Below, in pieces: positions 27,501 through 40,390 of a stretch of 64,000 bases of DNA (its first letter is position 1; each line of letters starts with the position of its first letter). Made by a program: the position numbers and the translations under genes. The notes beneath the pieces were generated by a model, which saw nothing but the letters and a program-made list of their open reading frames with translations, was not told the DNA's origin and did not search any database. Source of the stretch: Nymphaea colorata (lineage: Eukaryota > Streptophyta > Magnoliopsida > Nymphaeales > Nymphaeaceae); contig NC_045141.1 in the NCBI RefSeq assembly GCF_008831285.2, positions 21,792,742 through 21,856,741 of the forward strand, written 5' to 3'.

Positions 27501-30500
27501 AAAAAAAGTGCATCTGTATCATGCATCAAAAGCAAGTACAAATAACAGAGCACACGCAAAGAAAAGGTGCTTCCTGAAAAGAGCCAAGTGCACAATGGAG
27601 ATTGAAGAGAGCAAACTTCATTGGATCTCCTCACATGATATAAGTGGAATCTTAACACAGGTCAAATCTAAGTTAGCTTATACAGATGAAAGTGCATAAT
27701 CAGACACACATTTACATGCTTTCGATTTTTCACTTAGCATATAATATTATAATGTAGACTCCCTCTTGCAAATTGGAATGTCACCACATTCCCAGCAAAC
27801 AAAGGAGGATCAGGCACAAGGCATATTCAGTCTCATGATACTGCAACAGAAAAAACTCAAGCTAGCTACCTACCCAAGGAGAAAAACCATAGAAATTTGG
27901 TATCATTAAAGGCTAAAACAAGAAATTTGGCACTCCTGGCACATTTATTTTCGGGTTCACTAAGACTAGATAGTAAGCTGACAGAAACAGATACCAGTGA
28001 TGGATGACATCCAGGCAGAGAAGATTCATAAGGGAAGTAAAATTGCCTCCAGAAAGCATAGAATTAAATAGACATTTTTATCGAGTAAAGAACATTGCAA
28101 CCAGGATCCACTTACTAGTCAAAGAAAATTGATATTGCTCAACAGACCAGGCATTTGGAAATCAAAGTCCTTTATGAGCTCTTTGTTGTTTTCCAAGGAA
28201 AACCTATTTTATAAAATGAAGAATGTTCTGAAAATGAAAAGGTATTAGTTTTTGACCTCCACATAAGGTAGCATATCATATTTACAGTTATGTGGCACCT
28301 CACTTCAGCAAAGACTTAAAGTACTTGGGAACAAAACTGGCACCAGTAATGCGTGTCATATGTTCTGAAGCAAGAGTATAGCTAGATCGCATCTCCTAAT
28401 CACTTTTAATTCTGCATTTTCATTAAGGATACACCCCATTCAGAACTTTTATTTAAGACTGAGTTGAACCAGAGGACTTCAAATTCAGGCCAGACAAGTC
28501 GCTGCCACATTATTGAATCAACCAACACTGAGATACCTGTGAAATTTGAGAGTAAATGGAAAAAAAAAGAGAGAGAGAAAAGGACAATTGGTTACTTTGA
28601 AATGTCTAGGAATGGAACGAGAAAACCTTAAAGGAATATCATTGATTTGATAGCAACCTACGCACAAAAAGCTTGTGACGATACAGCATCTGAATGCTTC
28701 CCAGAAGGAAACTGATCTGATCTGCCAGAAAATGCAGACAAAAGAATTGAGCATCAGCTATGGGCAAGATAGAAACGACAGTTATATGTAGGGCTGCACA
28801 ACGAGTCGAGCCAGCTCGGGCTCGACTCGAACTCGCCCGGTTAAACTCGGCTCGAGCTCGACTCGTTTATAAACGAGTTGAGTTCGAGCTTACAATGAAA
28901 CTCGAATGAGTAAACGAGTCGAGTTCAAGTTTTAAGAACTCGACTCGTTTATACTCGACTCGACTCGTTTATACTCGACGAGTAAACAAATTTCATCCCA
29001 CGTCATGAAATTTACTAGATATTTTAAAAAGAAGGATCATATTTTATTTAAACGAGCTAATCGAGTTAATCGAGTCGAGCTCGAGCTCGACTTTATTTAA
29101 TCGAGTCGAGCTCGAGCTTGTGTTAGGTAGCTCGACTCGAGTTCGAGTCGAGTTCGAGCTCGAGCTCGTTGAGTCGAGTCGAGCTCGAGCTGGGCAAGCT
29201 CGAGCTCGACTCGGCTCGTGTGCAGCCCTAGTTATATGCAGTCCAGAAAACAATTTAAAATCATGAATTTGAATATTTAAGGTCAGAATTCTCATACACA
29301 CTGGGAACTTCAATGCTTCACACCTAAGAAAAACTTCAAAGTTCAAACTACCCTTCCCCCCTCCCTTCCCCAAGCGCTATTCTCCTTTCTACTTTTCTCT
29401 TTGGCATTTTCCAGTTGGAACTTTGAAAATGTTTAAATAGGGCGAGAGGAGTCTTTGACATCCTCACAAAGTTAAAAATGTGGGCATGCCAGCATGGAGT
29501 GCCTGTTCTAAATTCATAGTCACAGAAAATGCAAAAAAAAAAAAGCGATAAATTAATTGGCCATTTAAAACTTTTAAAAAACACGTTTGTTGAAAAAAAA
29601 ACGTTAAAAATGCATTAAAAACGCGTTTTTTGAAAAAAAAACGTTAAAAATGATTTTTTTCGCATTTTTCAGCTTTTTTTCACTTTTTTCATTTTTTCAG
29701 TTTTTTTAATGTCAAACGTTTTTTTTTTCATTTTCTATTTTTTATTTGTTGCAAATCTACTTATCTTTTGATGTTTGAGTTATTAGTTTTTCACTTATTT
29801 TATTTTTCCCTCCTTTTTAGTTTTTTAAATTTATTAAAAATTTACCGTATTTTTCTCCTTTTTTTCAAGCTCGTCGTATTATACCCGAAAAAAACCTCAC
29901 CGTTTAAAACTTCGAGACGTTATTTGTTACTATATATAAAGGCATTGAACAACATTTAAATGAAATTAACATGAAAAAACAGAAATGAAGCGTCACATGG
30001 AGACAATGGTGTAAATAGAATAACTAATCAGATAAAAGAGTAGCTAGACTAAGCCTGACTAATGTCTTAAACCAAAGTTTAAAATGAAAATGCTAAATAT
30101 GACAAGTAACATTTTATTTCATACCAAAAGAAACTCCAAACCAATTGGACCTAAAAGCAGCACGATATCACATCTAAATATCATTGTTGCACAGACCTGT
30201 TACAAAATGCAATAGAACAAAAGTTGAGACAAGTATATTAGATAAGTACTACAAAAAATATAAAAGCTTTCCTCAGCATAGCTTCAGAAAAACCTAGACC
30301 ACCATCAGACTAATCCAAAAAATTTCACTTAACCATGCCTTGTAAACTGAAACAAAGACCTTGAACCACACAATAAAAGCAACCAAAATAGAATTAACAT
30401 ATAAAACCTTTGTATTTAGATCTCCTACAGTCACTTAATCAAAATCTGGTTTTGATCTTCAAATCAGAAAGTAAATTTCCCCAAAAGACTGTGATATTTA

Positions 30501-33500
30501 AACATACATACCAGACACCTTAAAGTAGCTTTGAAGTTCCTCTTTAACCAAAAAGCATATGCCAAATTCACTGCAAAGACAAGAGCTTGCACCTTCTCAG
30601 ATAACACATACACATGATAAGCAATAGGATAAAAGGATAAGCAATAGGATAAAAGGTTGAAATTAAATATAATAAGACAGAAGGGCAATGTAAGCAAATT
30701 ACAGTTTCAGCAAATGAAAATGGAAAACCAACATAAATGTGCTACAGTAACAACTAACAACAATACCTAGCTACAGAAAACCAACATAAATGTGCAGTCT
30801 ATGAAACTTACAAAAGCAATAATCCCCTAAAGATAAACAGTTACGTAAAATTGGAAAAAGCTAGATTATAGTCCTGTGGTCTTTCATGTTTGACAAGCAT
30901 AAAACTCTCATTTAAAGCACAATTAGCACACAAAGAAAAATACTATATCAAATTGTGTGGTAGAAAGACTTCAACAACAGATAAGCAAAATAACAGACCT
31001 AGACCAAGGGCAAATATATTTGGAAGAGGCCGGGTTGAGTAATATAACAGATGAAACTGAGAGGCCGTCAGTATTGCAAAAAAAGCTTCAACTTGACTAC
31101 CAAACTGCATTTTCACCTGTTCACATAGTTGACTAGTTAGAAAAATGGCAAGGATACTAGCACAAAAGGAAGTGCTAATATATACATGTGTTTGTGTGTG
31201 TGGTATCAGTCAACAGCAAAATTTCGGCACCAATTTCTAAAATGCAAAAGAGAAAGCTTCTTATCAATTACAAAAAATCTTAATAGGATATTGGGCATCT
31301 GTACTGAATTTTCTATGGTATTACATGCACCCATACTTCTATTAGAATGTCCACAATCAATTGCAGAAAAAATTAAACATGCATTTTCTTGTACCATATG
31401 GAGGTCATGATCTTAAAACAGACGGAGAAAAGATGACAGAAAGATGCGATGGCAGAAGCATGTGCTCATAGGAACCATCTGTACTGAATTTTCTATGGTA
31501 GCACATGCACCCATACTTCTATTAGAATGTCCACAATGAATTGCAGAAAAAATTAAACATGCATTTTCTTGTACCATATGGAGGTCATGATCTTAAAATA
31601 GACGGAGAAAAGATGACAGAAAGATGCGATGGTAGAAGCATGCACTCATAGGAACCATCTGTGTGACAAATTGAAAGCTTAAAAGGATGAAAAGGAAATG
31701 GATACTTGCTTTATATATAATTAAATAACATAATTTAAGACTAGAAGCCACCTTCCTATGTTGCAGCAAAAACCATAAGCTATGAATACAGTACTAGAAA
31801 TGAGGCCCAGCTAGAAAACAACTATCAAGTAACATAAGTTATATGGAGTCAAAATTTAGGTTGCTACTGCAACAAGCAGTTTCGCATAGAGCAGAAAAAA
31901 ACCAGATCAAACAAAAGCATCCTAATCAAGCTAATTAACTTTGTCCAGAAGCAGAAAACATGCTTACGAGGAAGCATGCAAACTTGCTGAGTTATAAGGA
32001 TGGAAATTCTCTTTCACATGTAGAGTAACTTATAGAAAGATAAACAGCAATCACCCTGGCATGCAGATACTAGTTGAAAAATGATTAGGTTAAAATACAT
32101 TAGCTCTCACCTGTCGGCGGAAAAACCCAAGTGTTGTCAATATGAAGCTACCCAACATGAGACGAACTAGAAATAAGTCAGAAGGAATTATTAGCTCCTT
32201 TATAGGAAAAAGAGTTCTAAACATATCCAAGCTTTCCTGAATACAAAAAATGGAGGAAAAATAAATATAGCTTGCTTTATAAGCTGACACCATCTAGCTA
32301 TAAGCCTATAAGTTTATCACTTTATCCTATTGAATTTAAAGCATAGAAAGGCCTGGAATCAAGTTTGATAACCTAAGGAAGGAACTGCTACTACTTAAAA
32401 AGAAAATATAATATTGGATTCACGGATTTCTTTTCAAGCAAAAAGAAATCAGGAGACAAAGTGTACCCTAGCTACTTTAATTTTAGGGCAGGTAATTATA
32501 GCCAACAATTTTCAGGAGTTCTGAACGAAACAAAGCTCAATCCATACAAGGCATCATAAAGGACAACATAACAGAAACGGCATAATGGACTAGTTGAAAA
32601 GCTTACCCACTATCAGCCCATAAAGCTTTGGAAAATGAAAGAACTCCATTGCGAGAACAACTGGTGATGCCAAGAACGAGACAAAAAGAGAACCTATAAA
32701 AGTAATAAATAAAAACCTTGACACAGGTCGAACTAATGATGGAGTTATTCAAGATTCAGGAATCTTCAAGAATTTGAAACTAGATAATTTTAAAAAATAA
32801 TTGCAACAACCTATCTAGGCCTGCTTGATAGATTATCAGAAGAGAAATAGAGAACAATTTTACAGCTTGCCAGTTCAGCAATTTATCAGGTTGAGAAATA
32901 CCCTGTGGCAGGATCAGATGCAGCATGCAGTCATGGGTGTAAACACACGAGATCTTCAATAAACTTGGGTGCAGGGAACCAGAAAGGGCACAGACACACA
33001 CAGCATAATGCATTTATATTTTACAATTATTTCATAAAAGAAAAATAAGTTTATAACCATGCAGGTACAAATATTATTACGTCCACACATTAGCTATCTA
33101 CCGAATAACTACAGAACAAACTATAGGGGTGTAAATGGTTCAGATGCAGACAGTAAAAATAAATAGCAAATTAGAATTGCATCAAACCAGTAGAGCAAAA
33201 GAAAAAAGAAAACAAAATTTAAGTATCATATCCTAACTGATCATATCCCTGTTTGATTGGATTAACAACTTGATCTCTCCCTCAACTTTGACATGTGCAA
33301 CAAAAAATTGTAACATTTGTCAATCAAGAGTTGAGCTAGAGTTCAAGTTTAAGTCAAGGTTGAGCCAGTTTTTCTATCTTAAACAAACTAAAAGCAGCCC
33401 AATCATCAGCTCAAACTCGCCTCATGACTTAGGACTTCTTGGAAGGAGTTATGTCAAAGTTTTCCCCAGTTGGCCGCAACAATCTTTATCCTACTTTCCA

Positions 33501-36500
33501 TGCTTAAATGAAAAAGAGATGAAGCTACTGATATTTAATGGAGAAGAGGACCTTCATTAAGCATAAACAGAAGCATCATTCAGTAAAATTTACAGTTCTA
33601 TTAGTGCAATGACCAACAATAGCAAATATACCAAAAGAGAGAAACATGAATAAACAAAAGGCGAAGTTCCTAGGTGATGCTAATAAAAGCTTATGTAAAA
33701 AAAATTGACTTACCTAAGAATGTACGGGGCACAACTCCGGGGAATTCAAAGTGATCATACTGTTGAGAAGAATTGAAAAAGAATCTTAAAGCAGATATTC
33801 ATTATTTTCAGATGCTATAAGATTTAGAACTTCCAAAAGCCAAATATATCACCTAAATCTACTAGATTTGTACTACCACATGAACACCTTTCTAGAAGGG
33901 CTTTTCTCACAACATTCTTATACAAGAGCCAGTTAATTATTGAATACTTTACATAATTTATCATGTCGAACGAAAAGGATTGCACAAATGGAACCATCAT
34001 TTGACAGGATAAAGTTATAAACCACTCTTGGCATGTTTAACTGGGCATAAATATCATTATTAGGTGGTAAAAATCCATTCATGAGAAAACCCTTTCTCAT
34101 GAAATAGCCTTTGCCTTATGGAAGGAAAATGCAGCGGTCATTTAAGAAAACTGAGATTTGAGATCTTCCAGTGAATGAGTTGGTCCCAGGTGCAGATGTA
34201 AATGGATCCAATGGGGTGTTTTGTTGTTTTTAGTTGCAGTAATTGCAACTGGGTCTGGTTCCAAAACTGCCAGATAATTTAATTACTCGAAATCTGAACC
34301 TCTTGCACCACCACTTCTTTTTCACAAGGATGCTGGATCAACCTTCTATGAACGTTTGCAGGGGCAGAGGCAGGGAGGCAGCAGGGGCATGCCCACCCCC
34401 CACTCCCTCTCAGATTTAAATAAAATAAAATAAAAAATTTACATGTAAATTTTAAAAAATTTAGTTTAACCTACATAAAAGATTTGAAAAATTATATTTT
34501 GGCCCCTGTTAAAAGTTTGAAACTATAATGCAGCCCCTGCAACGAAAAATTTCTAGCTCCACTCTTGAGAGTTTGCCTCCTCCATACGAAATAAGGCCTC
34601 CTTCTCATGGAAAGAACTGAAACAGATGCTCTTAAGAATAACTTGATGATGCAAACTAAAGGAGGTGAGCATACAGTTGTCATGTAGTTTAAGGTCCATG
34701 ATAAGATAGAGGTTTTCTTTTGTGGTATATGCAAAAATTGTGGCACTTTCAAGGAACTTGTCCTAATTATGATACATAATTTAAAGATACAAGGAATGTA
34801 CCTTCTCCAAGTGATGGTGATGATAAATAATGTCGTGCATTGCCTTCAAAAGTAGCAAGCAGAACCACAATAAAAGAAAAAAATTCGGTTATTTACATAA
34901 CAAACAGTATTGGTGTTGGAGTAACATGCAAACCCATGAAAAGTAAAACATCTGCTAGAAAAATGAAAAGGGTAACATATATACCACAAGCAATATCAGT
35001 CATCAATAGTTGCCATATGACGTAAAAAATTAGCACAAAGGTCAAGTCTTGGTTTCTGTTAATTACTGAAATTTTAAACATGCACAGCACAAACACAGAT
35101 GCAAGACATGTCGTGGTTCCATACATATAGTTCCGTGTTGCAATCATGCATATCAATGGATGTGTATAAAAGGGCACACATATACATAGATACTTGCATT
35201 AAGGAAAATGATCACATTGATTGGTAATCGTATATGTTGTTTCATGTAGAGTGTAAATATTTCAACTCACAAAGGTACAAAACCATTGGGTAGAATTTAG
35301 CTATTTTTCATATCTTAACCCTTTGTAAGATAGGCTATGCAAATACCATCTATATGTAGGAAATTGGCTTGAATCATGTGAAGGATCTATAATAGGTTTT
35401 TTCTAAGGGTTCAAAAATTGGCACCTTGAAGTCATGCTTTTACATAGCAGAAGTATGATCCAGGAGAAGCGATGGTGTTATAAACATTTTACACTGCAAT
35501 GGCATGTGCACCCAGGTTCTTTTATATCTTCCATTTCTCGATTTACTTCCCTGTAAGGTGCAGGACAAAATAGCCTATTTTTTCCTTTTTAATTTCACTC
35601 ACGTGATAAGTTAATTTTAGGCAACATAATTGTATTCCAAGTAGCTTCAAATAAGTTTAATGATGGGCACATTTTGGACACCTGTTAGACTATTTATTCT
35701 TATAGACAAGTAAGTTGCTTCTATTCCATAGCGCCGACACTTTCGTAGCCAAAGAATTAGTTGAATAGCCCCACGATACCTAAAAATTCCACAACCCCAA
35801 AAATAATGCTACTAAAAAACTCACTGCCTCCAACATAAAAATATCTTGTTCCAGTGACCAGCATTTAGTTCTCTAGTTTATTTGATTTCAAGTCTTTTAA
35901 CAATGCTCCATCCACTACTCCAACTTAGATTTTCCTTCATGATCTCTTTAATTCCATCATGCAATATAGAGAAAATACGTTCCCCGTTGGATCATCCATA
36001 TGACTAATCTTTTCCAATAATATGTGGAATGCATGCATCTACTTGATCTCAAAAAGAATTTCTCAATCAAATGCCACACGACGAGCATAAGCCAGATGAC
36101 TGAAACAGCGATACGGCGAATTGCTAGTAAAGCTTCTCCTTCCCCATTGAACCTGAACGCACTTATAAACGTCAATGACGATTTCCCAAAATGGCACGTT
36201 TCTGGAATTTACTAGTTACTTGGTCAGTCATCTTTGTGTTTCACAAAATGACTCGCTAGTTTCCGCATCACGACGTGACTTGACAAGTATACGAAACACA
36301 AAGATTTTTCATGTACTGTTTAATTCTGGTAAAACACTGTACAGTGATTCTGATTACACGATAGCTGAAATATACTCAAAATCCCAAATACAAACCTGCA
36401 AATGACTCGATCAAACCAAAAAACCAGACAAGGATGTCATCCTTCCTGAAAACCGAACCCAACAGTAGGAAACATTACCTGGACGTTGAAGCTCTCTTCG

Positions 36501-36705
36501 ACCTTGGTATAGGGCGCCATGAGCACATGGAACGCAGCGATTGACGCCAGCAATGCATCCCACCCTGAACCATCGACGACTTAGAGAAGCCAAGAACCGG
36601 GCGACAAAATCGCGGGGAATTGATGAGCTTACCATAGTTTTCGAGGGCTCTCCAGATCTTCGTCCTCTGACGAACAACGGATGTTTCTTGCTTCCCCTTA
36701 GCCAT
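22867..36705 (-). CDS. ALG12: ALG12, dolichyl-P-mannose:Man7GlcNAc2-PP-dolichol alpha-1,6-mannosyltransferase
   Basis: Nineteen phase-compatible exons on the minus strand: 36705-36633, 36564-36479, 34843-34802, 33759-33714, 32693-32607, 32166-32111, 31116-30999, 30570-30512, 30196-30125, 28721-28658, 28536-28433, 27233-27162, 26672-26586, 26496-26429, 25722-25654, 25556-25474, 25025-24923, 23449-23384 and 23095 onward. Diagnostic GT22 features are [79 protein letters not shown] and [15 protein letters not shown]. The enzyme is a multipass ER-membrane protein that adds the eighth mannose in the lumen, giving the alpha-1,6 branch needed for later transfer and ERAD signalling; the Arabidopsis homologue is EBS4. 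Reading exon 19 to its first stop (22867) gives 527 residues, against about 500 in Arabidopsis. A good donor at 23001/23000 would end exon 19 at residue 483, with a short last exon I could not find. An in-frame ATG 54 codons upstream (36867) also exists. Confidence 0.93.
24445..24567. repeat. (TA)n / TATACA microsatellite in ALG12 intron 17
   Basis: About 120 bp of alternating TA interrupted by single CA steps. It lies between exons 17 and 18 of ALG12 and explains the poly-Ile/Tyr reading frames on both strands. Confidence 0.95.
28789..29230. mobile_element. hAT-like MITE with intact 8-bp target-site duplication
   Basis: A 442-bp element bounded by inverted termini TAGGGCTGCACA (28789-28800) and TGTGCAGCCCTA at the right end, closing at 29230. 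It is flanked by a perfect 8-bp direct duplication, gttatatg, at 28781-28788 and 29231-29238. The interior is made of repeated cgagctcgag, gactcgag and ctcgactcg words and could fold extensively. An 8-bp duplication and TAGGG termini fit the hAT superfamily, and no transposase is present. It lies in ALG12 intron 9, between exons 9 and 10, and does not touch a splice site. Confidence 0.88.
29583..29652. repeat. Two-copy tandem repeat, acgtt/gaaaa motif
   Basis: Two near-identical copies of about 31 bp, ending in gaaaaaaaaacgttaaaaatg, in ALG12 intron 9 shortly after the MITE. The sequence after them is a T-rich run. Confidence 0.75.
31296..31655. repeat. 180-bp tandem direct duplication in ALG12 intron 6
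   Basis: The sequence starting catctgtactgaattttcta at 31296 recurs at 31476, exactly 180 bp later, with only a few substitutions (for example atggtatta versus atggtagca). A third copy begins (catctgtg) and stops at once. High identity implies a recent duplication. It lies between exons 6 and 7 and does not alter coding sequence. Confidence 0.92.
34360..34575. mobile_element. Dispersed-repeat fragment (GGGGC-GAG head, TTACATGTAAATTT body)
   Basis: It begins with a G-rich head (ggggcagaggcaggg), runs through ttacatgtaaattttaaaaaa and ends near aaaatttctagctccac. The same order is found at 37558-37740, so both look like copies of one non-autonomous element. This copy lies in ALG12 intron 3, between exons 3 and 4. 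The class is not determined. Confidence 0.55.
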
Positions 36706-37557
36706 GGCTGCCCCAAAGAAACGGTCGAGCGCGGGGAATGCGATCCCGCCTCCCGTACATATACCCGCGCAACGTTTGACGAATCGGCATTCGAATCGCG
36801 TCGTTGATCGAACCGGAATTCCAAAGATTCGGTTATTGCAGTCGAGCTTGATCCTGATCCGACCCATTTCAAGAACCAAAAAAAAAAAAATTCGCAAAAA
36901 CAGGCTTAAACTGTCGAGAAATAACAAAATCAAGCACATATTTATCACCCCGCAGTAGCGGAACCAGAAGGAGCTTCAAGGAGGCATATACTTCTATATA
37001 TCGACAAACTTTAAGGAGGCTCCAATCATGTTGCACTACAAATTGCAAAGTGGCTAGAAGGATTAAAAAAAAAAAGAAGAAAATAAGTGGGTTTTCAGAA
37101 TTTTTGAAAATTCAAAGAGGCCGGGCCTGTGTCCCATGTCTCATTTGGTTATGCCCTGATATTCCCAAAATATTAAAAAAAATCATGAGCCATATCTTGC
37201 TAAAATAGAAGGCCATTTCACAAATTTGAATATAAAACTTAGAGATGAAAGATCCCATCTTATATTTTATGAAAATTTCAAAAATTCTCTCAACCCGCTT
37301 TTGATGCGTGCACATCAATTGGTTTCTTATCGTTTAAGGCCTACTTCTCTTATAATTCCAAAGACATGCATCTCTTTTTCTTTTTACCTGTCGTAGGCTT
37401 CAACTTTCATCACAACCACCCGAAAAGGGGAGAGAAGAGTTTTGATATCCAACAATATTGTTCAGATCTTAAGCTAAACAGGAGCAAGTTAACAGGAGCA
37501 AGTTAAATGTTATGCATATAACAAAGGACTATGAGTTATTCATAACTAAAATGCTCA

Positions 37558-37740
37558 GGGGCGGAGTCAAGCTAAGGGCCCGCAAAGGCCCCTGGTCTCA
37601 TCTAAAAAAAATTTACATGTAAATTTAAAAAAATTCACTTATCTTATATAAAATTTTTTAAAAATGATATTTCACAACAAGTCAAAATTTAGAAATTTTA
37701 ATTATTCCTTCTCATAAAAAATTTCTAACTTCGCCCATTT
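37558..37740. mobile_element. Second copy of the GGGGC-GAG dispersed repeat
   Basis: It starts aggggcggagtcaagc, contains atttacatgtaaatttaaaa and ends with aaaaatttctaacttcgccc. The arrangement parallels the copy at 34360-34575. It has no coding capacity. Confidence 0.55.
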
Positions 37741-38189
37741 CTCTACTTGGTTAAATAAAGAACCATCTCCCTAAAAAGACAAAAAATGAAACCCAAAAAA
37801 TTTCCCCACAAATTACTAAAATATCTCAACAGTAAAATGTGGGAGTATGTCTTCCCAGATTAAATTAGTATAACATGGAAAGCCTCTCCTTAAGTAAATT
37901 TTTTTTGTTTTTTTTCACTTAAAAAAGAAAAAGCAACCTCATTTCTTTCATCGTGAATTTAGACATATGGTAGCTAAAGAATGAGAGGGTCCTTCGATGG
38001 CCAGGCAGATATAACATGGTGAATTTTTGTGGCATTGTTCTGTATTAGTTTTGTTGATAGTTAGCAGGAGATGATGATTTGTAATTTCTTTTGAAGTGCA
38101 GACACTCTTTATTCTTTTTCTTTCTTGAATAAATGAAAGGGGAACTCCCCAGCTCGCTTTCAGCAAAAAGAAATGGGCGATGGTCGTAA

Positions 38190-38582
38190 CATATTTAAGA
38201 AACGTTTGATGTCTCAGAATTTTCTGAATGAAATTTCCATCTCAACATAGAATTGGAATGTCAAATTCCAGTTCCAACTCTTCTTTGAGTTTGATCATAT
38301 GAAATTTTGATTGTAGAATTAAAAATAACTTGTTCGATGAAAAGAGAATTAAAATTATAGAATTTAAGGCTTTGAACTCTTGCGGCCCAAAAAGAGACAA
38401 AAAAATTCCACAAAATTCTAGAATCATAATTTCACCCTTAAGGTGGGATCATAATTCTAGCATATAATTTCATAATCAAAATTCTTTATTTGATACCAGA
38501 ATTCCCAGCACCCGTTCATGGGAAAGAATGAGAATAATGATCCTAGAGTTATTTAGATTCCAAGCGAATCAAACGGCCCCTA
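38190..38582. mobile_element. Possible TIR element, CGTTTGAT termini
   Basis: The left end reads aacgtttgatgtctcagaat. The right end, reverse-complemented, reads ggccgtttgattcgcttgg. The interior is rich in gaattcc, aattcca and similar words, often seen in plant MITEs with a GGCCGTTTGAT end. The terminal match is short and no clean target-site duplication was found. Confidence 0.35.
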
Positions 38583-40129
38583 ACAGTTACCTGAGAAACT
38601 CTAGTCAATATCAAGAAAGTCAGAAACAGGAGGGCTGTATTTCGATTACAACCAAAAAGACAGTCCCTTAAACAGAAGATTTCCCTTTATTAGATGTCAA
38701 ATCCTTTGCCACAGACTCCAAACACCTTCTTGCGCGATAGAATCATCCAGAACTCACTGTCTACTAAATAAAACGATATACAACAGTTACACATCTATTG
38801 CTTTGTTCTGAAAAAATGAAAAGCAACATTCTATGGTCATTAGTTCCTTCGTTAACAATTGGTACCAAATATTCTCCCAAGCTGCATGGAATAATGTTAG
38901 CTACCAGGGAAAGCACAGAAATCATAGAATGGAAACCCGAGTCCTATGAATTAGCTATATGTATATATACTGTTCTGAATATCGATAGGCAGAAGATGCA
39001 TGCATTTAGTGAACATGGTTTGTATCTAATCCCGCAAGCAAGTCAAGTGGATTTGGTACTGTAGATGACATGCATGTGACCAAGATCATGGATGTACACA
39101 TTATTCTCAGGCTGGTCTGCAGTGAGTTGAGTCAAAGTCCATGAGATCTGAAAATGAAGGTCAGAGCAGAGGAGAGCAGTACTACTGGGGATGGTGCAGG
39201 AAGGTGGGGGCAATGGTGATGATAGTGTTGGCAGTGAAAGGAGGTTGGGGGGGAAGGAGAGAAAGAAAAGGGTCATGAAGGGGTTGAGTTGCTCATGATG
39301 ACGCCTAAGGGATAGAGGAGGCAGGAATCAAAAGGAAATTTAGGATTAGATGTTGGTGGGGGCAGCCAGGCTGCACTCAATTGCCTTCCTGACTCTCATG
39401 CTGAAATACACAAAAAGCTAAAAGCGAAATGGCCACATGAACATAGGGTTCCAAAGGAAAAGGACAAATGTTTAATAATTCCGTCTCACAGTACACATGT
39501 AAAATAAGATGAAAGGGAAAAGGTGATCAACTTTTTTTGACTACATGGGCAGCGGTCATGTGGCACAAAAGTGATGGTTCTTTTTGGGGTTTCAGCTTGA
39601 TCCTGATGAGGACTTGGGCAAACTTGGTTTCTTCAATGGAAGTCTTGGGTAGTCATTTAGATCAGGTGAAGCTGCACATTTAAAAATGTATATTTCAGTC
39701 AAGAGAAGATACTTAAAAACTTGATGGGTACTGTCTCATCTTCCCCCTTTTCTAGTTTCTCACCAATGCTGCTTGACTATAGGTGATAGAAGCATAGACC
39801 CACAAAAGTTAGCTTTATATATGTGGATTGTGCTGCAAACAAGGTGAAGGTAGACTTGATGTTAATCTAAGCAAGTCAAGGTGAAAACTATGTTAAATTA
39901 CAAGACATACAACAAAGGCCTATGCATGCATGGTCAGTGAAAACTACTCATGACTTGAATAAATGCATAGTGTGATATGTGTTTCTTCCCAGCTGTTGGT
40001 GGCATTTGTAGCTCGTTATGCATGGTTATAACAATCAACCCCACATTAAGGAATCTCCTTGGAATTAAAAAAAAATAAAGAAAAATAAAGAAAAGAAATC
40101 TGCCACCCCACTTTTAGGGCCCATTTGTA

Positions 40130-40390
40130 TCAAGGACTTTCTTTTGGATGACAAACAAATCTATAAAGATCTTCCAACTTGACTTCCATTTGGAACACCT
40201 TTACAACAAGGTGTGAACCGTATATATCCTGAGACAAGGAAAAAGGTAGGCCCAGCACACGAACCGACATTTGAGTTTGCTCAGGATCTCTACCAGATAT
40301 TGTACAATTATAAGACTGGACTCGAACTTTTGATCTTCTGCAATTTGAAACTCCAAGGTCTAACCACTTAGTTTGGTGAATAAAAATCAT
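40130..40390 (-). mobile_element. SINE-like, tRNA-derived sequence
   Basis: On the minus strand a box-A-like aactaagtggttagacc is followed about 30 bp later by a box-B-like agttcgagtcc, the internal polymerase III promoter layout of tRNA-derived SINEs. A non-tRNA body follows (starting about agtcttataattgtac). No A-rich tail or duplication was clearly defined, so the borders are approximate. Confidence 0.45.

Noticed and set aside
28789-29230. CRISPR-like or satellite array made of short repeated words
   Set aside because: The words are irregularly spaced with no unique spacers. Terminal inverted repeats and a target-site duplication identify a transposable element in a plant genome.
29044-29373. 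Ser/Arg-rich minus frame of 109 codons
   Set aside because: It is produced by the GAGCTCGAG repeats of the hAT-like MITE.
36541-36958. Plus-strand open frames of 84-88 codons opposite the ALG12 5' exons
   Set aside because: They are antisense shadows of ALG12 exons 1-2 and their upstream sequence, and match no family.
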